Source of the DNA: Polyangium sp. 15x6 | Lineage (GTDB): Bacteria > Myxococcota_A > Polyangia > Polyangiales > Polyangiaceae | Direction: 5' to 3' | Length of the DNA: 64,000 nt | NCBI RefSeq assembly: GCF_029960785.1 | Contig: NZ_JASBQE010000052.1 | Coordinates: 1 to 64,000 of the forward strand | The notes under the pieces: generated by a model | Database searches by the model: none | Told to the model about the DNA's origin: nothing | What the model saw: the letters and a program-made list of their open reading frames with translations, nothing else | In this document: in pieces, positions 1-9,257 of the stretch | Layout: every line of letters begins with the position of its first letter | How positions within the stretch are numbered: the stretch's first letter is position 1 | Program-made: the position numbers and the translations under genes

Positions 1-867
1 CCGGCCGCGGCCCCCGCCGCCCCGAGCGAGCCGCCCGCGGCCGCCCCGAGCGAGCCCGCCGAGCCGCCGCCGCCTCCGCCCAAGGCCGACCCGCCCAAGC
101 CCAAGGCCGATCCGCCCAAGCCCAAGGCCGATCCGCCCAAGCCCAAGGAGCCCAAGGAGCCCAAGGAACCCAAAACGGAGCCGGAGGAGCCAGTCCCCCC
201 CTCCGACGAGCGATCCCCCAGCTCCGACGAGCGATCCCCCAGCTCCGACGAGCGATCCCCCAGCTCCGGCGAGCGATCCCCCGTATCCAAAAACACATCC
301 CCCCGCACCAAAACGACGCCCCCCGTGTCGAAAAACACATCCCCCAGCTCCGGCGACGGATCCCCCCCGGGGGAATCGTCTCCGGGAGGCGGGGGCTCGT
401 TCGGCAGTGAGGGGGCCTCGTCGGTCCGGGACCTGGGGCGGGCTTTTACACGCGCTCTGCCGATGGCCAGCGGATCGGATGCGGCCTGGGGGAAGCTGCC
501 GGTCGGCAGCGGCGGGTCGATCGAGGTGGCCATGATCATCAGCGAGGAGGGCAAGATCACCGGCGTCGAGCCCCTCGCGCCGAACCCGCCCGCGCACCTG
601 CTCAAGGCCGCCAAGAACACCATGGCCCTGCTCCGCGGCGGGACCTTCGCGCTGCAAGGCGGCTCGGTGACCGCGGGCAAGCAGATCCTCCGGCTCTCGG
701 TCGAGCTCAGCGACACGGAGGCGCCCGAGGATCCGAGCGGCGCCGGCGCGTTTGGCCTGGCGCATCGCTGGGAGGGCAAACGCGGCGTCGCCTCGTTCAC
801 GCAGACGAGCGGGCGTCACGTCGAGATCAAGGTCGAGTTCCTGAGGGTCGAGCTCACGCGGGGGTAG
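1..867 (+). CDS. Pro/Lys-rich protein with TonB-like C-terminal region, 5' end outside window
   Basis: The frame is open from base 1 to the TAG at 865-867, so only the C-terminal 288 residues are visible. The first ~115 residues are low-complexity: Ala/Pro/Glu, then three PPKPKAD units, EPK units and four SDERSPS units, looking like an extended periplasm-spanning linker. The last ~130 residues form a compact domain whose segment EEGKITGVEPLAPNPP and following helix resemble TonB/AgmX C-terminal domains. A GTG at 325 is an internal codon rather than the likely start. A role in envelope bridging is inference; the true N-terminus and any membrane anchor are not visible. Confidence 0.6.
   Translation, partial: PAAAPAAPSEPPAAAPSEPAEPPPPPPKADPPKPKADPPKPKADPPKPKEPKEPKEPKTEPEEPVPPSDERSPSSDERSPSSDERSPSSGERSPVSKNTSPRTKTTPPVSKNTSPSSGDGSPPGESSPGGGGSFGSEGASSVRDLGRAFTRALPMASGSDAAWGKLPVGSGGSIEVAMIISEEGKITGVEPLAPNPPAHLLKAAKNTMALLRGGTFALQGGSVTAGKQILRLSVELSDTEAPEDPSGAGAFGLAHRWEGKRGVASFTQTSGRHVEIKVEFLRVELTRG
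85..285 (+). repeat. In-frame short tandem repeats in the linker of the first gene
   Basis: Three 21-bp units (85-147) encode ADPPKPK. Three 9-bp units (148-174) encode EPK. Four 21-bp units (202-285) encode SDERSPS or close variants. All periods are multiples of three, so length change would keep the frame. Confidence 0.8.
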
Positions 868-911
868 GGTCCCGCCGCCACGTCGCTTGCGACCCAAGGG
901 GACGGCTCTAC

Positions 912-2306
912 GTGCCGTCCATGACGTCCTCCGCGCTGGCCTTCACGCTTGGCCTGGCCCTCTCTCAGGGGGTCCCGGCTTGCAGCAACCGCGCCGATGC
1001 GACCACGCACGATCGCGACTTCACGCCCGTCGCGGCGGCGGCTGCGTTGCCCCCGGCCCCGCCGGGAGAGGCGGGCGTCGCGCTCGACATCTCGGCCCTC
1101 GTCGAGACCGTCCGGCCGACCGTGGTGAGCATCGCGGCCACACGCGGAGCCGAGGAGCGCGGCGATCCGCAGCGCGTGCGCGCGGGCGGGACGTCACGCT
1201 CGATCGAGCGGTCGCTGGGATCGGGCTTCATCGTGAGCCCCGACGGGCTCGTCGTGACGAATGCGCACGTGGTGCACGGCGCCGAGCGGGTGCGGGTGCA
1301 GCTCGCGGATGGGCGCGAGCACGAAGCGTCGGTGCTCGGTGAAGACGAGAAGCTCGACGTGGCGTTGCTCGCGCTGCGCGGCGCGACGGGCCTGCCCGTG
1401 GCGCAGTTCGGGACGAGCGAGGCCCTCCGCGTGGGCGACTACCTCGTGGCGATCGGGAGCCCGTTCGGCCTCCGGCACACGGTGACGCTCGGGATCGTGA
1501 GCGCGAAGGAGCGCGTGCTCGGCCTCGGGCCCTTCGACCACCTCATCCAGACGGACGCAAGCATCAACCCCGGGTCGAGCGGCGGCCCGGTCTTCGACGG
1601 GCGCGGTCGCGTCGTCGGGGTGAGCACGGTCATCCACGCGCGCGGGCAGGGCATCGGCTTCGCGATCCCCATCGACGACGTGCGCGCCGTCATCCCGGAG
1701 CTGCGCGACGAGGGGCGCGTGTCGCGCGGCGTGCTCGGCGTCGCGTTCCAGGCGATCTCGTACGACCTCGCGCGCGCTCTGTCGCTGCCGGGGCCGGCGG
1801 GCGCGCTCGTGACCGACGTGGAGCCGGGCGGGCCGGCGGAGAAGGTGGGGATCGAGCCGGGCGACGTGATCCTCTCGGCGGACGAAGAGCCGATCGATCA
1901 GGCGGCCGAGCTCGCGCGGATGCTCGGGCACCGAAAGCCCGGCGAGTCGATGCGCCTCGTCGTCCGGCACGGCAAGGACGAGCAGATCAAGCGCGTGGTG
2001 CTGGCCAAGCCCGCGTCCGAGGAGAACCCGGCGCAGAAGCCCGAGGACGTCGGGCCGCGCAAGACCATCGGGGTGTCGGTGAGCGACGCGCTCGGCGGCG
2101 GCGCACGCATCGACGGGCTCGACCCACGCGGCGCCGCGGCGGGCGAGCTCGAGGTGGGCGACGTGGTCGTGGAGGTGAACGGCCAGCGGGTCGAGCACGG
2201 CGCGGACTTTTTGCGCGTGGTCGACAAGGCGAAGAAGCCGGGGACGTTGCTCGTGCGGCTGCGCCGCGACGGCGAGGCGCTCTACGCGGCGGTGCGCGTG
2301 GAGTGA
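912..2306 (+). CDS. HtrA/DegP-type periplasmic serine protease with two PDZ domains
   Basis: This is a 464-residue trypsin-like protease of the HtrA family, which degrades or refolds misfolded envelope proteins. The N-terminus is hydrophobic and ends near AC at residues 23-24, so it is exported and possibly a lipoprotein, although the lipobox is imperfect (VPAC). The catalytic triad is visible as His119 (TNAHVV), Asp149 (KLDVALL) and Ser223 (NPGSSGGP). A first PDZ lies around residues 272-360 and a second shorter PDZ around 385-464. The GTG at 912 is preferred over ATG 921 because AAGGGG sits about nine bases before it. It ends 3 bp from the convergent lipoprotein gene. Confidence 0.92.
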   Translation: MPSMTSSALAFTLGLALSQGVPACSNRADATTHDRDFTPVAAAAALPPAPPGEAGVALDISALVETVRPTVVSIAATRGAEERGDPQRVRAGGTSRSIERSLGSGFIVSPDGLVVTNAHVVHGAERVRVQLADGREHEASVLGEDEKLDVALLALRGATGLPVAQFGTSEALRVGDYLVAIGSPFGLRHTVTLGIVSAKERVLGLGPFDHLIQTDASINPGSSGGPVFDGRGRVVGVSTVIHARGQGIGFAIPIDDVRAVIPELRDEGRVSRGVLGVAFQAISYDLARALSLPGPAGALVTDVEPGGPAEKVGIEPGDVILSADEEPIDQAAELARMLGHRKPGESMRLVVRHGKDEQIKRVVLAKPASEENPAQKPEDVGPRKTIGVSVSDALGGGARIDGLDPRGAAAGELEVGDVVVEVNGQRVEHGADFLRVVDKAKKPGTLLVRLRRDGEALYAAVRVE

Positions 2307-2309
2307 AGC

Positions 2310-4100
2310 TCAGCCGCCGGGCTCGAGCCTGCGGCGGATCGAGCGGAGCAGCACGTCGACCGCGGGTCTGTAGCCGAAGGTGGGCTGCACGGGTGAGCTG
2401 ACCTTGTCGGCGCAGATCGAGGCGACGACGGCCTGCGTGCCGAGCTCTTTCATGACGGCGAGCGGGCGCGTGGCGGGCACGGCGCGGGCGAAGCGCTGCG
2501 TCGAGCCGTAGCTGCCGTCGGGGGCCTGGCAGATGGGGTTCGTCGGGGCGTCGACGCCCGCGCACTCACAGTCGGGCTGGCCCGTGCACTCCTTGGGCAC
2601 GCGGAGCGGGTAGATGCACGCGTACTGGAGGTCGTCGCGGCCTGGGATCGTACGCTCGTGCCCGTTGATCGGGTTCGCGAGCGCGCTCGTCGCCGAGGGC
2701 TCTGCGAGCGGGATGCCCGTGAGCGGATGGATGCCGTCGCGCGGATCGATCGAGGGCTGCATCAGGGGATCCGCGGGCGGCTCGCCGGTCTCGGGATCGC
2801 CGAGGAGGAGCGACCAGTCGAGCTCCGTCGCGGGGCGCAAGCCCGTCGCGAGCGACTTGGGTTCGACCGCGATGTCCTGCCACGGCACGCCGAGGATGCC
2901 GGCGAAGAAGACGAGCTCGCTCGGACGGCCGCTCGCGAAGAGGGGGTTCTGCACGAGCTCGCCGGCGCGGGTTGGGATGACGTCGCGCGCGAAGCCGTCG
3001 ACGTAACGCGAGGTCGGGTAGAGGAAGTCGATGCCGAAGCGGCGCTTCTGATCGAAGCAGCGGAGGTTCAAGGGATCCTCGCTCGGCTCGACGGGCGTGT
3101 TGCACGCGGGATCGAGCTCCACGTCGAGGCAGCCCGGCGGCGTGGGCTGCCCGCAGGAGACGCAGCAAGGATCGTTCGGCGTCGCGGCGCACGCGCTGCG
3201 GCCGCGCGGCATGCGGAAGGCCTTGCCGTTCGTGTCCGTGGCCTGGTTGACGGCGTAGAACTGGCCGCCGTCGCGCGTCGAGCAGTCGTCCTCGTCCGTG
3301 AGCAAGAGGACGGCGACGAGCGAGTCGGGGCGGAGGAAGTCCGCGCGCTGCTGGAGCAGGACGTCGTCGACGCCGCTCGGAACGGCCTTGTTCCCCTCGA
3401 CCGTGATGTCGAGGTAGGGCTCGGGGTCGACGAGGAAGCGGTAGATGCTCTCGAGCTGCGCCTCGAAGCCGCAGCCCTTCGTGCCGGCGCCGCCCACGAT
3501 CTCCGCGAGCTTCGCGCCGAGCGCGCCGAGGTCCGCGTCGCCCGGCGGGCTCTCTGCCTGGCCCGGGTCCCACGCGAGGAAGCCCTTGTTTCCCCACGTC
3601 GGCACGGCGCCGCCGCTCGCCGCGCGGGTGAGGAGCCGCGCGCGATCGTTCGTCGTCGGATCGAACGTCGGGCTCACGGGGCTGCAGACGTCCGCGCCGT
3701 GGCCGCCGATGCTCGTGGTGATGACGCCGATGTGGATGTCCCTGACAGGCGCGAAGTCCCGCACGCCGACGGGGCAAGGCTCCTCGAGGCTCGCGGTCTC
3801 GGAGACGACGGTGCCGAAGCCGTTGACGCAAGCGGGGCGCGTGAGCCGGTCGAGCAGGTAAGGTAACGTCTCGACGAGGAGGCCGTGCGCCGCGTCGAGG
3901 TTGCGCGAGTTGTCCACGACGAGCAGAAAATCGAGCTTGTCGGCGCGGGCGGCCGCGGGGGGCGGACCCGCGTCGATCGGCGGGACGGAAGCGTCGGCGG
4001 CTTCGTCTTCGAGGGTGGTGGCGAGGTCGGCGCGACCCGCACATCCGAGAGGCAGCGCCGCGGCGAGCACGAATGCCGCGGCCCGGTTCCACGAGCGCAT
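2310..4100 (-). CDS. Lipoprotein-like secreted protein with degenerate von Willebrand A-like N-terminus
   Basis: A 596-residue protein with an N-terminal hydrophobic segment ending in LGC (Cys20), consistent with a lipoprotein, though position -3 is Pro. After an acidic Ala/Pro linker comes DFLLVVDNSRN, the form of a vWA first strand with a MIDAS-like motif; the third Ser of DxSxS is replaced by Asn. A later DEDDCS stretch and many cysteines (CCVSCGQ and others) suggest disulfides in a secreted domain. The precise function is not recognised. Similar long vWA-like lipoproteins are typical of myxobacterial genomes (family knowledge). Confidence 0.7.
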   Translation of the reverse strand: MRSWNRAAAFVLAAALPLGCAGRADLATTLEDEAADASVPPIDAGPPPAAARADKLDFLLVVDNSRNLDAAHGLLVETLPYLLDRLTRPACVNGFGTVVSETASLEEPCPVGVRDFAPVRDIHIGVITTSIGGHGADVCSPVSPTFDPTTNDRARLLTRAASGGAVPTWGNKGFLAWDPGQAESPPGDADLGALGAKLAEIVGGAGTKGCGFEAQLESIYRFLVDPEPYLDITVEGNKAVPSGVDDVLLQQRADFLRPDSLVAVLLLTDEDDCSTRDGGQFYAVNQATDTNGKAFRMPRGRSACAATPNDPCCVSCGQPTPPGCLDVELDPACNTPVEPSEDPLNLRCFDQKRRFGIDFLYPTSRYVDGFARDVIPTRAGELVQNPLFASGRPSELVFFAGILGVPWQDIAVEPKSLATGLRPATELDWSLLLGDPETGEPPADPLMQPSIDPRDGIHPLTGIPLAEPSATSALANPINGHERTIPGRDDLQYACIYPLRVPKECTGQPDCECAGVDAPTNPICQAPDGSYGSTQRFARAVPATRPLAVMKELGTQAVVASICADKVSSPVQPTFGYRPAVDVLLRSIRRRLEPGG

Positions 4101-4152
4101 GATGCCCCCGAGGCTACATGCTCGCCCGGGAGGCTGCTACGTTAGCGCCATC

Positions 4153-4386
4153 ATGGGAGCATCCTCCCGATCGACTTGCCCGCAGTGCGGCCGCGAGGCC
4201 GTGCTCGGGCCCGACAACCCTGCGCGTCCCTTCTGCTCGGCACGGTGCAAGGTGCTCGACCTGGAGCGCTGGCTCACGGGTGCCTACCGTGTGCCAGGCC
4301 CACCCGTCGACACGAGCACGCTGGAGGGCGAGGGGCCGCGCAGGGACGACGACACCGACGAACCGAAGGGAGACGAAGAAACGTGA
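4153..4386 (+). CDS. yacG: YacG, zinc-binding DNA gyrase inhibitor
   Basis: A 77-residue protein beginning at ATG 4153. The four zinc ligands are visible as C9 and C12 (CPQC) and C28 and C32 (FCSARC), followed by KxxDLxxW, the signature of the YacG family that binds GyrB and inhibits DNA gyrase. The tail is acidic and disordered (DDDTDEPK). The stop overlaps the GTG of the next gene (GTGA), so the two are probably co-translated. Confidence 0.88.
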   Translation: MGASSRSTCPQCGREAVLGPDNPARPFCSARCKVLDLERWLTGAYRVPGPPVDTSTLEGEGPRRDDDTDEPKGDEET

Positions 4387-5207
4387 CGACGAAACGTACG
4401 GCCCGGCTCGCCGGGATCACGCTCGCCTCCGCGGTCTGGCTCGTATCCTTGGCTTACGTAAGGACCGCAGAAGCACAGGACATGTCGGCCGGAGGCCTCG
4501 CGCCTCCGCCCCCGATGGCGCCCGCGCAAAGCCAGGCCCCGGCGGCCTCGGAGACGTCGCAAGACCTCGACGACGCGAAGAAGAGCGACTCGGGCCGCGG
4601 CCTCGAGTGGTTTTACCTGGAGGCCGAAGGCGGCTTCCAGCACGTGGGTCTCCGGACCTTCAACATCGACGAGCAGAGCTTCAGCGCGGGGTTCATCGAG
4701 ACGCAGGCGAACGGCCCGGTGATCGGCGCGGGGCTCGGCGTGCGGCTCTTCTTCATCACGCTCGGCGCGCGCGGCCGCGTGGGCTTCTTCAACTCGTGGG
4801 ACCTCTTCAGCGTCGGCGGCGAGCTCGGCCTGCACCTGCCGCTCGGCAACCTCGAGCCGCACTTCGAGCTCGGCGGCGGCTACACGGCGCTCGGCAGCTT
4901 CAAGAGCGCGCTGCAGAGCGGCGCGGCGGCGACGGCCCTGCAGAACACGCAGATCCACGGGTTTTACGTGCGCGCTCAGGCCGGGCTCGACTACTACATC
5001 ACGCCGATCTTCTCTCTCGGCGTGAGCGCGAGCGCCGAGGTCCTCGGCCTCACGCGCCCGGGCCTCGATCCCTCGAAGGTCACGGAAATCCAGAGCGACC
5101 CGAGCCTCACGTCCCTCCAGCAAGCACGCGCGGAGGTGCTCAAGGCCGAGGGTTCGAGCTACGGTGCCGCGGTCACCGGCACCGCCGTTCTCGGGCTCCA
5201 CTTCTAG
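4383..5207 (+). CDS. Predicted outer membrane beta-barrel-like protein
   Basis: The GTG at 4383 overlaps the yacG stop by four bases. The 274-residue product has a clear signal peptide ending near AEAQ (residues 28-32), a Pro-rich stretch, and then a domain of alternating Gly/aromatic strands (GVRLFFITLGARG, GELGLHLPLGNL) typical of small outer-membrane barrels. A mature start inside the cell is unlikely. No family can be named from sequence alone; the barrel reading is inference from strand pattern and signal peptide. Confidence 0.65.
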   Translation: MTTKRTARLAGITLASAVWLVSLAYVRTAEAQDMSAGGLAPPPPMAPAQSQAPAASETSQDLDDAKKSDSGRGLEWFYLEAEGGFQHVGLRTFNIDEQSFSAGFIETQANGPVIGAGLGVRLFFITLGARGRVGFFNSWDLFSVGGELGLHLPLGNLEPHFELGGGYTALGSFKSALQSGAAATALQNTQIHGFYVRAQAGLDYYITPIFSLGVSASAEVLGLTRPGLDPSKVTEIQSDPSLTSLQQARAEVLKAEGSSYGAAVTGTAVLGLHF

Positions 5208-6396
5208 ACCGTTGCTCGCCCTGCAGATCCTCATCGGCTTGCTCGCGCTCGCGGCGCCCGTCGCGCTGTACGTGGGGTTTGCCTCGCGCGAAGCGTGGAG
5301 ACCGTCGAGCCCACGCTCGGTCGTCGCGACGTTCGCGCTCGGCATGCTCGCCAGCGTCCCGGCGGAGCTCTGCGAGCGCGCGCTGACGGGTCTGGTCGGG
5401 CCGCGCAAGGTCGGCGTGGGGATCGATCTCGCGGCGCTCGTGTACGCCTACCTCGTGGCCGCGCCGCTCGAGGAGGCGCTCAAGGTCGCGGCCGCGACGC
5501 CGGCGTTCCGGCTGCGCGTGGGGCAACATCGGCCGATCGACGCGATCGCGTACGCGACGGCGGCGGCGCTCGGGTTCATGTCGCTGAAGAGCGGGCTGTT
5601 CCTGATCGGGCAGCCGTTCTCGCTCATCGCGCCGGCGCGGACGGCGCTGACGACGCTCACGGCGACGTGCCTCGCGACGTGGTGGGGCTTCGCGCTCGGC
5701 CGCGACAAGCAGGGCCGCATGGGCGGCGGCTGGTTCAACGGGGCCTGGGTCTGCGCCGCGGGCGGCAACGCGGTCGCGCACCACGTCGCGTTCGCCCGAG
5801 GGCCGGCGGCGCTGCTCGCGACGCTCCCGATCCTCGCGTTCGCCGCGGCCATCGCCTGGCTCGCCTTCCGCGACGTGCTGCAGCGAGGCACGGACAAACC
5901 GCACATCGAGGCGCGCGAGCGCGAGCACGAGCCGAAGAAGCCGCGCCTCCTGCCGCTGGCGCCGCCGTCGCTGCGAGCGATGCGCGAGGCGCTGAAGCGC
6001 TCGGAGCGGCCGATCTCGTTCCTCTGGATCGGGATCGGCATGCTCGTGACGACGGGCGTGATCACCGCGATGCTGGTGGGCGCGGTGCTGCTCGGTCGAC
6101 GGCTCGGCTTCGAGTTCGCGGCGATCGATCGGGACGCGTCGAACGCCATCGCGCCGCTGCTCCTCCTGGCGAGCGCGGCGCTCTTGTCGTTCCTGTTCGC
6201 GGGGTGGATCGTGGCGCGCGCGTCGGCGGCGCGGAGCGTGCTCGAACCGGCGATCAGCGCGCTCCTGGCGATCGGCGGGACGATCGTGCTGCTCGGGCTC
6301 GCGGCGCCGGTGGCGGTGGTGATCGCTCTGGCGTGCGCGCCACTCGCGTTCGGGCTCGCGTGCCTGGGCGCGTGGCTGGGGCTGTCGGACGCTTAG
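5164..6396 (+). CDS. PrsW-like polytopic membrane protein, possible intramembrane metalloprotease
   Basis: A 410-residue polytopic protein with about nine hydrophobic segments. After the second comes PLEEALK (E103, E104, K107), matching the EExxK motif of the PrsW/CAAX-like intramembrane protease family that cleaves anti-sigma factors or processes membrane proteins. The family's FxxxE motif is not evident (GFMSLK at the expected place), so activity is uncertain. The GTG at 5164 overlaps the preceding gene by 44 bases; an in-frame TTG at 5212, just after that gene's stop, is a credible alternative start giving a membrane segment at once. Confidence 0.65.
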   Translation: MPRSPAPPFSGSTSRPLLALQILIGLLALAAPVALYVGFASREAWRPSSPRSVVATFALGMLASVPAELCERALTGLVGPRKVGVGIDLAALVYAYLVAAPLEEALKVAAATPAFRLRVGQHRPIDAIAYATAAALGFMSLKSGLFLIGQPFSLIAPARTALTTLTATCLATWWGFALGRDKQGRMGGGWFNGAWVCAAGGNAVAHHVAFARGPAALLATLPILAFAAAIAWLAFRDVLQRGTDKPHIEAREREHEPKKPRLLPLAPPSLRAMREALKRSERPISFLWIGIGMLVTTGVITAMLVGAVLLGRRLGFEFAAIDRDASNAIAPLLLLASAALLSFLFAGWIVARASAARSVLEPAISALLAIGGTIVLLGLAAPVAVVIALACAPLAFGLACLGAWLGLSDA

Positions 6397-6397
6397 C

Positions 6398-7507
6398 TCA
6401 GGACGTCGTCGCCGCGCTCTTCGCGGTCTCGTTCTCGTGGCCGAGTTCGGCCTGAAGCTCCTTCAGGAGCTCCTGCGCGCGGGCCGAGACCTTCTTCGGC
6501 ACCTGCACCTGCACGACGACCTGGAGCGAGCCGCGGCCGCGGCCGTCGACGCGCGGCATGCCCTTGCCGCGCACGGTGATCACCTCGCCGGGCTGCGTGC
6601 CCGCGGGGATGTCGATGCGGACCGTGCTCTCGTCGGGCAGCTCGATCTCGGACGCGCCGCCGAGCGTCGCGCTGGCGAACGACACGGTCGCGCGCGTGAC
6701 GAGGTCGGCGCCGTCGCGCTCGAAGCGCTCGTCGGGCTGGAGGTCGACGTCGACGTAGAGGTCGCCGGAAGGCCCGCCGAGCGCGCCGGGCATGCCTTGT
6801 CCGGCCATGCGGAGGCGCTGGCCGGCGTCGATGCCGGGCGGGAAGCTCACCACGACCTTGCGCGACTTCTCGACCGCGCCGGCGCCGTTGCAGGCGGAGC
6901 ACGGCGTCTTCACGACCGTGCCTTCGCCGCGGCACTCGGGGCAGGTCTGGGTGAACATGACGAACCCGCGCGCGGTGGACACCTGCCCGGCGCCCTCGCA
7001 CGTGCCGCACGTCTTGCGCTTCGTGCCGGGCTTCGCGCCGCTGCCCTGGCACTCCTCGCAGGCGACGGGCGTCCGCAGCACGACCTCGCGCTTCGTGCCC
7101 GTCATCGCCTCGCGCAGCGTGAGGCGTTGCTCGACGCGGAGGTCTTGCCCGCGCGCCGGACCACGCGAACGACGTTGCCCGCCGAAGCCGCCGCCGCCGC
7201 CGCCGAAGCCGCCGAACAGCTCCGAGAAGATGTCCTGGAAGTGCGTGAAGATGTCCTGGCCGCCCATGTCGGGCATGCCCTCGACGCCGGCGTGACCGAA
7301 GCGGTCGTAACGCGCGCGCTTCTGGTCGTCGGACAGGACCTGATAGGCCTCGGTGGCTTCTTTGAAGCGCGCCTCGGCCTCCTTGTCGCCCGGGTTCCGG
7401 TCCGGGTGGTTCTTGAGGGCAGCCGCCCTGTACGCTTTGCGGATCTCGTCGGCCGAAGCTTCCTTCGCCAGTCCGAGGACGTCGTAAAAATCCCGTTTTT
7501 GACTCAT
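6398..7507 (-). CDS. dnaJ: DnaJ co-chaperone (type I Hsp40)
   Basis: A 369-residue class A J-protein that stimulates DnaK ATPase and delivers unfolded clients. The J domain occupies residues 5-70 with HPD at 34-36. A Gly/Phe-rich linker (about 88-110) follows, then four zinc-binding CxxCxGxG repeats (CEECQGSG, CGTCEGAG, CPECRGEG, CSACNGAG), then the C-terminal substrate-binding domains. Length is normal for DnaJ. No dnaK or grpE lies in the window. A promoter-like pair with a palindromic spacer lies upstream at 7554-7581. Confidence 0.96.
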   Translation of the reverse strand: MSQKRDFYDVLGLAKEASADEIRKAYRAAALKNHPDRNPGDKEAEARFKEATEAYQVLSDDQKRARYDRFGHAGVEGMPDMGGQDIFTHFQDIFSELFGGFGGGGGGFGGQRRSRGPARGQDLRVEQRLTLREAMTGTKREVVLRTPVACEECQGSGAKPGTKRKTCGTCEGAGQVSTARGFVMFTQTCPECRGEGTVVKTPCSACNGAGAVEKSRKVVVSFPPGIDAGQRLRMAGQGMPGALGGPSGDLYVDVDLQPDERFERDGADLVTRATVSFASATLGGASEIELPDESTVRIDIPAGTQPGEVITVRGKGMPRVDGRGRGSLQVVVQVQVPKKVSARAQELLKELQAELGHENETAKSAATTS

Positions 7508-7553
7508 GATCGCGGGCGACAGGGACGCCCCGCACAGGTCGCAGGGCCGTGAG

Positions 7554-7581
7554 ACGATAAGTCGCCCCTAGGGGCTGTCAA
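7554..7581 (-). promoter_or_regulatory. Putative dnaJ promoter with palindrome in the spacer
   Basis: On the minus strand a perfect -35 TTGACA (7576-7581) is separated by 16 bases from TATCGT (7554-7559), about 47 bases before the dnaJ ATG. The spacer contains the 12-bp perfect palindrome GCCCCTAGGGGC (7564-7575), which could be an operator. No CIRCE element is present. Judged by eye. Confidence 0.45.
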
Positions 7582-7711
7582 CCAAAGGAGCGAGCGCCAC
7601 CGCGCGCTCCGAGCCCGTTCCGGAGCCCGTCCCGGTTCGAACGCGAGCCGAAACGGAGCGAAGCGAAGTTGGAGGCGAGCGGCGGGGGGTGTGGGGGGCA
7701 AAGGAAGGCCC

Positions 7712-7740
7712 GACGATCCTCCGCTGCGCGGAGAATCGTC
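7712..7740 (-). terminator. Hairpin downstream of ftsZ, candidate end of the dcw transcript
   Basis: GACGAT-C-CTCCGC / GCGGAG-A-ATCGTC forms a 12-bp stem with one mismatch and a TGC loop, 26 bp past the ftsZ stop. No clear U-tract follows, so intrinsic termination is uncertain; it may act with Rho or protect the 3' end. Confidence 0.5.
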
Positions 7741-7766
7741 TCAGGGCCGACCGGAGCCCCCGACCA

Positions 7767-9092
<1,326 letters not shown>

Positions 9093-9227
9093 GAAACGCC
9101 TCCCGGGATTTCTTTCCGGCCGCTCGGGGCCAAGGGAGCCTCGCCTGCTCCCAAGGGCGACTCCATGGGGTGCCTCTCCCCCATGAAACCGCCTATCAAT
9201 CTCTCACGCTTTCCGAAACTCGACTTC

Positions 9228-9256
9228 GTTTTACGAAATTTACCCTCGTGCGTCAG
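9228..9256 (-). promoter_or_regulatory. Possible internal ftsZ promoter in the ftsA-ftsZ gap
   Basis: The 165-bp gap has an unusually A/T-rich patch (9211-9246). On the minus strand CTGACG (9251-9256) and TAAAAC (9228-9233) are 17 bases apart, each matching four of six consensus bases. Dedicated ftsZ promoters are common in dcw clusters, but this match is only moderate. Confidence 0.35.
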
Positions 9257-9257
9257 C

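Noticed and set aside
325-867. GTG at 325 as start of the first gene
   Set aside because: The same frame is open and repeat-coding from base 1, so the gene begins outside the window.
2658-3866. 402-codon open frame on the + strand opposite the vWA-like lipoprotein
   Set aside because: Arg/Glu/Val-rich shadow composition, no domain, and the opposite strand has a signal peptide and structured protein.
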